64,000 nt of DNA from Pedobacter terrae. Lineage in GTDB: Bacteria > Bacteroidota > Bacteroidia > Sphingobacteriales > Sphingobacteriaceae. How positions within the stretch are numbered: position 1 is the stretch's first letter; each line of letters starts with the position of its first letter. Below, piece by piece: positions 54,314 through 61,807 of the stretch. The notes below the pieces were generated by a model. That model was not told the origin of the DNA. It ran no database searches and saw only the letters and a program-made list of their open reading frames with translations. The stretch is from positions 124,001 through 188,000 of the forward strand of contig NZ_FNCH01000012.1 of assembly GCF_900100705.1 (NCBI RefSeq), given 5' to 3'. Both the position numbers and the translations under genes were made by a program.

Positions 54314-56920
54314 ATGAAGAAAATACTTCTACTTCTATTATGCTGTTCAGCCTTCTTTGTAAATGCGCAGCAACGATACGAACTAAACTCAGGCTGGGTA
54401 TGTACAAATATCAAAAACACACCAGCAAACGGTTCGGAAATTTCTAAAACTGGTTTTTCGCTTAACAGCTGGATGCCCGCAACAGTGCCTGGAACGGTTT
54501 TAACCACTTTGCTGAACAATAAAAAAGTTCCCGATCCATTTTATGGGATGAATAATGAAAAGATTCCTGATGTATATAAAACGGGTAATGATTACTATAC
54601 CTTTTGGTTTGTAAAAGATTTTCAGGAGCAGGCGAAGGGTAACGAACAGGTTTGGCTACAGTTTAGGGGAATAAATTATAAAGCCGAAATTTATTTAAAC
54701 GGGAAAAAGGTAAACCCACAAACGCAGGTGGGCATGCATCTTCGGGCACAGTATAACATTACGAAATTGTTATCGCCCAATGGGAAAAACCGGCTTGCGG
54801 TAATCGTTTATCCGCCAGATTTTCCGGGTAACCCGAATGGCGGCCAGGGTGGCGATGGAACGATAGCCAAGGGGTTGACTACCCAATATACCGCGGGCTG
54901 GGACTGGATTCAACCTACACGAGACCGTAATACGGGTATCTGGGATAAAGTAACCATCGAAAAAACCAAAAGTATTAATATCCAAAATCCACAGGTAATT
55001 ACTTTGGTGCCGGGTAAACGTTTGCCAGAAGGCAAGCAGAACCCCGCTACGGTTAAAGTTTCGGTTGAAGTAGAAAACCCAACCAATCAGCCTGTTTCAG
55101 GTACTTTGCAATATCAGATTGCCGGAAAGTTAATTAAACAATCAACCACCATTGCAGCCAATAAAATCACTACTGTTAAATTTGCTGATTTACAGCTTGA
55201 AAACCCTAAATTATGGTGGCCAAGCGGATATGGTGCACAAAATTTATATGATGTAAAAATCGAGTTTGTAGCGGCCAATCAGGTACTGGATCAGGAGCAG
55301 CTTAAAGTGGGGGTCCGCCAGATTGACAATATCTGGAATGAACATACCAAGAGTATGGGCGCTTTAGTGAATGGACAAAAGATTTTTATTAAAGGCGGGA
55401 ACTGGATTATTTCTGATGCCATGTTGCGTTTTAGCGACGCCCGTTACGATGCAGAAATCCGTTACCACAAAGATATGAACCTCAACCTGATCAGGATCTG
55501 GGGTGGCGCAATTTTGGAACGTCCTGAGTTTTATAATGCCTGCGATAAATATGGTTTGCTGGTTTTTCAGGATTTCTGGTTTAGTGGCGATTGTAATGGC
55601 CGTTGGGTAGACCCGATGAAGAAGGAAGACCAATGGACACGAAGAAATTATCCAGATGACCATAACCTTGCTTTAACAGCAATTGAAGATCAGATCAAAA
55701 TGATCCGAAATCATGCCTCACTTGCTTTTTGGTGCGGAGGGAATGAAATTACCCCGCCAAAAGATATTTTAGAACCATTGAAAAATGATATCCTGCCGCG
55801 CTTAGATGGTACCAGGAAATTTTTCGATTTTTCTAACAGTGATGAAATGTCGTACAATTCTATTGGCGGGAACGGTGATGGTCCGTATGGCATTCAAGAC
55901 ATTAAAACTTTTTGGGGTACCAAAACATTTCCTTATAACTCGGAAGTGGGATCAGTAGGGGTAGGTGATTACGCTTCTTTGCTCCGTTTTATTCCAAAAG
56001 AAAACCTGATTGCACCGCAATATAATGCCAAACCTGATTCGGTATGGGATTACCATAAATATATCTCTTACGAGCAATACCTGAATCCTTATGGTAAACC
56101 AAAAAATGCAGAAGATTTTGCGATGAAAGCTCAACTGGCCAATTACGATCAATACAGGGCTTTGATGGAAGGTTTCTCTAACAAAATGTGGGATTGGTAC
56201 ACGGGGTCCATTATCTGGAAAACGCAAAATCCCTGGACAGCCATGCGCGGACAGATGTATGATTATTACCTTGACCCAAATGCCTGTTTATATGGCTTAA
56301 GAAAAGGAAGCGAGCCTTTGCATGTGATGATGAATCCTTTGGATAGCATGGTTACGATTGTAAATAACGGATTTACGACCAAAAACAACCTGATGGTACA
56401 GGCTAAAGCTTACGATATGGATGGAAAAGATTATTTCTATTCGCAGGCATTCAATTCCGTTGGTCCATCTTCGGTGAGAAGACTTTTTCCTATGAACGAG
56501 TTTTTAACCAAATTGGATAAAAAAGAAGGTGTTTTTATTTCGTTAAGGATTTTAGATCAAAAACAAAACATTTTAAGTGAAAACCTTTATTGGCTTGCCG
56601 GAAAAGACGGTGAATATTCGGGTTTGAAAAATATCAAAAAGACGCCATTAAAAATAGCTGCTGTTGATCAGAAAAACGGAAAAGTAGCTGTGACTTTAAG
56701 TAACGCAGCTGGAAATCCTGTCGCGTTTTTTAACCGTATTGCTTTAATCAATGCGAATAGCAATGAGCGGGTATTACCAAGCTTTTATGATGATAATTAT
56801 GTAAGCATTTTACCTAGCGAGAGTAAAACGGTTACGGTAGAATATACAGGTAAACAAAGTAACCTGGCGGTAGAGGTTTATGGCTGGAATGTAGAAAAGC
56901 AGAAAGTAAATATTCAATAA
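54314..56920 (+). CDS. Secreted GH2 beta-mannosidase / exo-beta-glucosaminidase type enzyme
   Basis: An 868-residue secreted glycosidase with a signal peptide ending FVNAQQ. The order is a sugar-binding jelly roll (about 25-190), Ig-like domain(s), the TIM barrel (about 330-650) and C-terminal Ig-like domains. The acid/base is E478 in FWCGGNEITPP and the nucleophile E544 in NSEVGSVG. Overall pattern and length fit the GH2 subgroup of beta-mannosidases, including plant-type mannosylglycoprotein endo-beta-mannosidase, and exo-beta-D-glucosaminidase. Sequence alone does not decide between them; the GH92 neighbour favours the Man-beta-1,4-GlcNAc bond of N-glycans. Confidence 0.9.
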   Translation: MKKILLLLLCCSAFFVNAQQRYELNSGWVCTNIKNTPANGSEISKTGFSLNSWMPATVPGTVLTTLLNNKKVPDPFYGMNNEKIPDVYKTGNDYYTFWFVKDFQEQAKGNEQVWLQFRGINYKAEIYLNGKKVNPQTQVGMHLRAQYNITKLLSPNGKNRLAVIVYPPDFPGNPNGGQGGDGTIAKGLTTQYTAGWDWIQPTRDRNTGIWDKVTIEKTKSINIQNPQVITLVPGKRLPEGKQNPATVKVSVEVENPTNQPVSGTLQYQIAGKLIKQSTTIAANKITTVKFADLQLENPKLWWPSGYGAQNLYDVKIEFVAANQVLDQEQLKVGVRQIDNIWNEHTKSMGALVNGQKIFIKGGNWIISDAMLRFSDARYDAEIRYHKDMNLNLIRIWGGAILERPEFYNACDKYGLLVFQDFWFSGDCNGRWVDPMKKEDQWTRRNYPDDHNLALTAIEDQIKMIRNHASLAFWCGGNEITPPKDILEPLKNDILPRLDGTRKFFDFSNSDEMSYNSIGGNGDGPYGIQDIKTFWGTKTFPYNSEVGSVGVGDYASLLRFIPKENLIAPQYNAKPDSVWDYHKYISYEQYLNPYGKPKNAEDFAMKAQLANYDQYRALMEGFSNKMWDWYTGSIIWKTQNPWTAMRGQMYDYYLDPNACLYGLRKGSEPLHVMMNPLDSMVTIVNNGFTTKNNLMVQAKAYDMDGKDYFYSQAFNSVGPSSVRRLFPMNEFLTKLDKKEGVFISLRILDQKQNILSENLYWLAGKDGEYSGLKNIKKTPLKIAAVDQKNGKVAVTLSNAAGNPVAFFNRIALINANSNERVLPSFYDDNYVSILPSESKTVTVEYTGKQSNLAVEVYGWNVEKQKVNIQ

Positions 56921-57316
56921 ACTAGTCGGGGTTTGTAATTCTTAAAGGTCGATCGTGTAATTTTTTTTTGGAAATGATCGGTTCTGTTGTCGTGGCGGAT
57001 TGTAGTCCTGCTATCGCTGCAAGTCCTCGCTGCGCTCCGGGCTTTTCGCTTTATCAGGTTTAGCAACAAAGGCCGATGCTCCGAATCGTGATGGGTTTGC
57101 GTTAGGGATTGTAAGGGGGCAGTACCGGTTTTTCATCTGTACCGCAGCGCAGCGCAGCCCTGAAAAGCCCGGACCCTTTCCCGATTTTTTTCATCGGGAT
57201 TAGGGTAACGCCCAAATCAGTTAGCAGTTTCCAGTCTTCAGTTTGCAATTCACGGTCTATGAAATGAAAAAAGGCGATACTTTTGATATCGCCTTTTTGT
57301 TTATGTTCTTTACGAC
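56921..57316. repeat. GC-richer dispersed-repeat-like element between GH2 and ferredoxin genes
   Basis: There is no gene in 396 bp. About 56980-57220 has base use unlike its surroundings and nested inverted repeats: ccgggcttttc (57037-57047) against gaaaagcccgg (57162-57172), and cccgat (57180-57185) against atcggg (57193-57198). Repetitive gcagcgcagcgcag lies at 57144-57158. It looks like a mobile or amplified intergenic repeat of a second family; only one copy is in this window. Confidence 0.65.
57267..57298. terminator. Bidirectional terminator after the ferredoxin gene
   Basis: A 9-bp stem aaggcgata / tatcgcctt with a 7-base loop, an A run on the left and a T run on the right. It can serve the minus-strand ferredoxin gene (19 bp past its stop) and transcripts from the GH2 side. 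Confidence 0.85.
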
Positions 57317-57643
57317 TTAGCTTACGCCGTGTAATTTTACTTTTAATCCGTCCATATTGTTGTTTAACTGCAGTTGGCAGGCCAAACGTGAGTTTGGCAG
57401 CAGATCAGGTAAAGTATCCAACATGGCATACTCATCGTCTGTCATTTCGTTAAGTTTTTCTTCGCCTTCCAATACATCAACACAGCAGGTGGCACATAAA
57501 GCCATTCCGCCACAAGTAGCCAGAATATCGTACTCTGATGCTTTTAAAAACTCCATCAGGCTTAAACCCATATCGGTTGGTGCTACGTGTTCCGTAACCG
57601 AGCCATCCGGCTCCTGCATATATATATTAATGTTGTTTTCCAT
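57317..57643 (-). CDS. [2Fe-2S] ferredoxin
   Basis: A 108-residue cytosolic electron carrier of the adrenodoxin/Isc-Fdx type. The cluster ligands are visible in ATCGGMALCATC (C-x5-C-x2-C) with the fourth Cys in RLACQLQL. The gene lies 36 bp downstream of a ferredoxin-NADP reductase on the same strand, so the pair forms a complete NADPH-to-ferredoxin electron path. It may serve Fe-S assembly or a mono-oxygenase/desaturase; no client is adjacent. Confidence 0.93.
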   Translation of the reverse strand: MENNINIYMQEPDGSVTEHVAPTDMGLSLMEFLKASEYDILATCGGMALCATCCVDVLEGEEKLNEMTDDEYAMLDTLPDLLPNSRLACQLQLNNNMDGLKVKLHGVS

Positions 57644-57679
57644 TTTGCTCTCTTTCTTATCGCAAATATAACAGAAAGC

Positions 57680-58690
57680 TTAAAATTCTGAAACTCCGTT
57701 TACAGTTGTATATTTCATGGTATATTTCACACCTGGGTTCATGTACGAATAAGCGCTGTGGCTCATTAATGCAGCCTCGTGGAAACCACAAAGAATTAAT
57801 TTAAGCTTGTTGGTGTAAGTATTGATATCGCCAATAGCATAAATACCTGGGATATTGGTCGAATAATCATCAACATTTACTTCAATTGCGCTTTTATTGA
57901 TATTTAAGTTCCAATCTTCAATCGGACCTAATTTAGGACTCAAACCAAACAAAGGAATTAAATGATCAGCTTCAACAACTGTTTTTTCCATGGTACGGTT
58001 CTGTACAATTTGAACTTTTTCCAATTTATCAGTTCCGTGTACGGCCTGTAGGTTGCTGTTTAAAATCAAATTGATTTTTCCACTTTCTGCCAATGCCATT
58101 ACTTTTGCAACTGAGTCAGGAGCACCACGGAAACTTTCGCTTCTGTGTACTAAAGTCAGTTCAGAACAAACCTCTGCCAAATAAATGGTCCAGTCTAAAG
58201 CAGAGTCACCGCCACCTGCAATTACCATTTTCTGGTCGCGGTATTTCTCCGGATCAAGGATCATGTAGTTTACACCCTTGCCATTTTCAAAATTTTCTAA
58301 GTTTTCTACAGCTGGTTTACGCGGCTCAAAACAGCCTAAACCACCGGCAATAACGACAACTTTAGCTTCAATAACGGTACCCATATTGGTGGTTAAAACG
58401 AAATCGGCTTCACCGCGTTTTTCTAAACCTTCTATACGCTCGCCTAAGGTAAAGGTAGGATGGAAAGGTTTAGCCTGTTCCATTAAATTATCGATAAGTT
58501 CCTGGGCCAGCACAGAAGGATAACCAGGTATATCGTATATCGGTTTTTTAGGGTAAATTTCAGACAGCTGACCACCAACCTGAGGAAGGTAATCAATTAA
58601 ATGACAACGCATTTTTAATAAACCGGCTTCAAAAATGGCAAATAAACCAACCGGACCAGCGCCTATTACGGCTATATCAGTAGTGATCAT
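57680..58690 (-). CDS. Ferredoxin-NADP+ reductase, thioredoxin-reductase-like
   Basis: A 336-residue flavoprotein with an FAD-binding GAGPVGLFAIFEAGLL at residues 11-26, an NAD(P)-binding IAGGGDSALDWTIYL and the FAD-closing YAIGDINTYTNKLKLI. It lacks the CxxC redox pair of thioredoxin reductase, so the TrxR-like ferredoxin-NADP reductase assignment is best; the ferredoxin gene next to it agrees. Length is normal for the family. It is first in the two-gene operon. Confidence 0.93.
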   Translation of the reverse strand: MITTDIAVIGAGPVGLFAIFEAGLLKMRCHLIDYLPQVGGQLSEIYPKKPIYDIPGYPSVLAQELIDNLMEQAKPFHPTFTLGERIEGLEKRGEADFVLTTNMGTVIEAKVVVIAGGLGCFEPRKPAVENLENFENGKGVNYMILDPEKYRDQKMVIAGGGDSALDWTIYLAEVCSELTLVHRSESFRGAPDSVAKVMALAESGKINLILNSNLQAVHGTDKLEKVQIVQNRTMEKTVVEADHLIPLFGLSPKLGPIEDWNLNINKSAIEVNVDDYSTNIPGIYAIGDINTYTNKLKLILCGFHEAALMSHSAYSYMNPGVKYTMKYTTVNGVSEF

Positions 58691-58707
58691 TAAAGAAAAA
58701 TTTGACG

Positions 58708-58735
58708 CAAAGTTACAAAATAAAGTCTTATCAAT
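58708..58735 (-). promoter_or_regulatory. Promoter of the reductase-ferredoxin operon
   Basis: On the minus strand ATTG (58735-58732) and an exact TAnnTTTG (TAACTTTG, 58715-58708) are separated by 16 bp, slightly short. The ATG at 58690 follows 17 bp later. Confidence 0.5.
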
Positions 58736-58848
58736 TCTGCTATTTAGAAATATTCTAGATAATTTTGCAATCTTATTATATTCAGTATTTTATATGCTTT
58801 GAGCTAATTGAAAACAAAAGTTAAAGGTTTTTAGTGTTTTAAAGCAAA

Positions 58849-59379
58849 TTATAATTGGTCTATGGATTTACTAGGAAATTGTTCTCTTTCTTTATCCGAG
58901 TCATAAAAAGCTAATATTTTAGCTTTGCCAATAACCCGTTCTCCTTCATGGATATGCCATACCTGACCAAGATTTAAATAGGGGTGGAGTAAAGGAAAAT
59001 CAAGAAACCTAACTTTCACATTTTTTTTCTCCCCTGGTTCTATTGTAGGCCACTCGCTAAAATTAATATCCCCAATAAAGGTTTGTAACATTTGGTTTTG
59101 TTTGTATTCGAATACATGATTGGGTCTGAAGCCTGATATAATACCCGATTTTCTTCCTCCATCATTTGTTGGCTTCAATTCCAGTTCTGCCTGCACTAAA
59201 ATTAATGAATTTGAATTTTCATACTCTATTTCGTTGAAACTTACTAATGTGTATTTATTGTATGCCATTAAATCAAAAACTTTTGATTCGCCTGTTGCCA
59301 ACCATTTTTTATAAATAAGTATTCCATTTTGATATAGATACAGTTCATTATTTTTGATCACTTTATGAATGTTCATCAT
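58849..59379 (-). CDS. Stand-alone protein resembling EF-Tu domain III
   Basis: A 176-residue cytosolic protein without signal peptide. Residues from about 60 resemble the third beta-barrel of elongation factor Tu: AELELKPTNDGGRKSGIISGFRPNHVF matches the EF-Tu pattern VYILxKDEGGRxxPFFxGYRPQFYF, and TIEPGEKKNVKVRF through GQVWHIHEGERVIGKAKIL matches MVMPGDN...LRFAIREGGRTVGAGVV. The GTPase domain is absent. The first 55 residues are unrelated and beta-rich. The function is unknown; it could be a decoy, chaperone partner or RNA/protein-binding module. It lies 11 bp downstream of the prolyl oligopeptidase gene. A second ATG lies at 59376. Confidence 0.7.
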   Translation of the reverse strand: MMNIHKVIKNNELYLYQNGILIYKKWLATGESKVFDLMAYNKYTLVSFNEIEYENSNSLILVQAELELKPTNDGGRKSGIISGFRPNHVFEYKQNQMLQTFIGDINFSEWPTIEPGEKKNVKVRFLDFPLLHPYLNLGQVWHIHEGERVIGKAKILAFYDSDKEREQFPSKSIDQL

Positions 59380-59390
59380 AATTTACAACT

Positions 59391-61517
59391 TTACCAACTC
59401 ATCCCTAAATTCTGAAATGCAAAGCTCCAAACATCGGTTGCTTCTTCAATTACTTTCGTAGTGGGTTTGCCGGCACCATGCCCTGCATTGGTTTCTATTC
59501 GGATTAAAACCGGGTTTTCGCCTTTGTATTTCTCCTGTAGTGTTGCTGCAAATTTGAAAGAGTGCGCAGGTACCACGCGGTCATCATGATCTGCTGTCGT
59601 AATTAAAGTTGCGGGATAATTAACACCGCTTTTGATGTTATGGAGCGGCGAATACTTGATCAGGTAATCAAAGTCTTCTTTTTTATCGCTGGTGCCATAT
59701 TCAACTGCCCAGCCCCAGCCAACAGTAAATTTGTGGTAGCGGAGCATATCTAAAACGCCTACAGCAGGTAAAGCTACTTTAAATAAATCGGGACGTTGAG
59801 TCATGCAGGCCCCAACCAATAAACCGCCGTTTGAGCCGCCCGAAATCGCGATTTTAGCAGGATTGGTATATTTTTCTTTAACCAGGTACTCAGCTGCGGC
59901 GATAAAATCATCGAAAACATTTTGTTTTTTGGCTAACATACCGCCTTTATGCCAGGCTTCGCCATACTCGCTTCCTCCGCGTAAGCTCGGCTGAACGTAA
60001 ATACCCCCGCGCTCCAAAAACAACATGCGCGAAAGACTGAACCCGGGCGTTAAACTAATCTGGAAGCCGCCATATGCGTAAAGGTAAACCGGATTGTTGC
60101 CATCCAGTTTGATGCCTTTTTTGTGTACAATAAACATGGGTACTTTTGTGCCGTCTTTTGATGGATAAAATACCTGTTTAGTCTCATAATCGTCTGTATT
60201 GAACTTCAGTTCTGACTTTTTATACAAAATAGATTCGGCCTTGTTCACATCGTATCGGTAAATATTGCCCGGAGTGGTGAAATTCGAAAAAGTATAAAAA
60301 AATTCTTTATCTTCTTTGTAGCCTCCAAAGCCTCCAACGGTTCCAATTGCAGGTAGTTTTACTTCACCAATTTTCTTTCCGGTTAAATCAAACTGAATAA
60401 TACTGGTGCTTGCATCTTTTAAATAGGTAGCCCAGAGAAATCCCCCTCCGGTTCCGATACCTTCCAAAGCCAATTTCGATTCAGGAATAATTTTCTGCCA
60501 GTTTTTCGGATCTTCATTTTTGGGATCCACCAAAACCACCTGTTTGTTCTCGGCTCCGAGATCGGTATTGACCAATAATTTATCGCCAACATTATCAATC
60601 ACACTGTGGTTGTGTTCATAGCCTTTAATTAATAAGTTGATTTTGCTACCGGGTGCTTTTAAATTCTGGTAATATAGCGCATTGCCCGAAGTGCCAGCGC
60701 TGGCATAAACCACCAAAAAGCGTTCATCTTCTGTAACAGTGGCACCTAAATATAAATTCGGATTGCTTTTATCTTCAAAAACCAACTGATCATTTTGTTG
60801 CTGATCGCCCAATTTGTGAAAATAAATCTTTTGCGATTTATTGGCTGCAGAAAGATCGGTTCCTTTCGCAGGCTCATCAAATTTGCTGTAGTAAAAACCA
60901 TCGCCTTTCCAGGCTGCGCCAGAGAATTTGGTCCATTTTAGCTCATCAGCTAATTTGGTTTTGTTGGCAATATCCATTACGTAAATGTTGCTCCAGTCTG
61001 ATCCGGCCTGTGCAACGGAATAGGCCAGGTATTTTTTATCATGTGAGAAACCGAGCAGGGAAATGGCCGCTGTTCCATCTTTGGTGAGTGTGTTGGGGTC
61101 GAGAAAAACTTCTTCTTTGCCATCTAAACCTTTTTTAATAAACCAGATACTTTGATTTTGAAGACCATCGTTTTTGGTAAAAAAATAATATTCGCCTACT
61201 TTAAAAGGGGCACTTTCTTTTGGATAATTCCATAGTTCAGTTAGGCGTTTTTTAATATCAGCACGATAGGGAATTTGCTCAAGATAATTCTGGGTGACTT
61301 TGTTTTCGGCGCTAACCCAGGCTTTTGTCTCTGCCGAGGTATCATTCTCTAGCCACCTGTATGGGTCGGCAATAGTGGTTCCGAAATAATTATCTTTTGT
61401 GCTGTCTTTTTTCGTTTCAGGGTATTTCATCAATGTTATTTTTTCTGCTGGTTTTTTGCCCTGGTTACAGGCAAAAAGGCTTAGTGCAAATAAGGATAAT
61501 AGAATTTGTTTTTTCAT
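59391..61517 (-). CDS. Prolyl oligopeptidase (S9A), lipoprotein
   Basis: A 708-residue exported serine peptidase that cleaves short peptides after proline. The signal peptide ends in a lipobox (LSLFAC, Cys at about 17), so it is probably a membrane lipoprotein. A seven-bladed propeller (about 80-430) precedes the alpha/beta-hydrolase domain with S562 (GGSNGG), D645 (ADHDDRVVP) and H680 (NAGHGAG), a complete triad. Length is standard. It is divergent from susC4 and closely followed by the EF-Tu-like gene. Confidence 0.95.
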   Translation of the reverse strand: MKKQILLSLFALSLFACNQGKKPAEKITLMKYPETKKDSTKDNYFGTTIADPYRWLENDTSAETKAWVSAENKVTQNYLEQIPYRADIKKRLTELWNYPKESAPFKVGEYYFFTKNDGLQNQSIWFIKKGLDGKEEVFLDPNTLTKDGTAAISLLGFSHDKKYLAYSVAQAGSDWSNIYVMDIANKTKLADELKWTKFSGAAWKGDGFYYSKFDEPAKGTDLSAANKSQKIYFHKLGDQQQNDQLVFEDKSNPNLYLGATVTEDERFLVVYASAGTSGNALYYQNLKAPGSKINLLIKGYEHNHSVIDNVGDKLLVNTDLGAENKQVVLVDPKNEDPKNWQKIIPESKLALEGIGTGGGFLWATYLKDASTSIIQFDLTGKKIGEVKLPAIGTVGGFGGYKEDKEFFYTFSNFTTPGNIYRYDVNKAESILYKKSELKFNTDDYETKQVFYPSKDGTKVPMFIVHKKGIKLDGNNPVYLYAYGGFQISLTPGFSLSRMLFLERGGIYVQPSLRGGSEYGEAWHKGGMLAKKQNVFDDFIAAAEYLVKEKYTNPAKIAISGGSNGGLLVGACMTQRPDLFKVALPAVGVLDMLRYHKFTVGWGWAVEYGTSDKKEDFDYLIKYSPLHNIKSGVNYPATLITTADHDDRVVPAHSFKFAATLQEKYKGENPVLIRIETNAGHGAGKPTTKVIEEATDVWSFAFQNLGMSW

Positions 61518-61660
61518 GGTTTAATTTTCTTTTTTTTAATGTCAAACTGTTATTTCCTAATGCACTGCTAAATTGTCTGAAAAGTATTGCTTGTTTTTAT
61601 GAGTTTAGATGTGTTAATGTATTATTTTTATACAGTTTTTTTAGAAAAATAATTTTTTCC

Positions 61661-61690
61661 TTTGATCCAAACCTAAATCTTTTATTTTTG
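61661..61690 (+). promoter_or_regulatory. Bacteroidota-type promoter of susC4
   Basis: TTTG (61661-61664) and an exact TAnnTTTG (TATTTTTG, 61683-61690) are 18 bp apart. The ATG at 61808 is about 110 bp downstream of the predicted start, a much longer leader than for other promoters in this window. Confidence 0.72.
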
Positions 61691-61807
61691 CAGCCAGATA
61701 CCCCCCGGCAAACTAGCTTATTCATGAATATTATCCCCAACAAGACCTAAACCAAGTCTTTTACTTCTTTTTCTTAAAAAACTAATTTTTAACCTAAACA
61801 AATAAGT

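Noticed and set aside
48614..56920. Full polysaccharide utilisation locus joining SusCD3 to the glycosidases
   Set aside because: The beta-barrel gene on the opposite strand, the esterase and the protease separate them, and no shared regulator is evident; treated only as neighbours.
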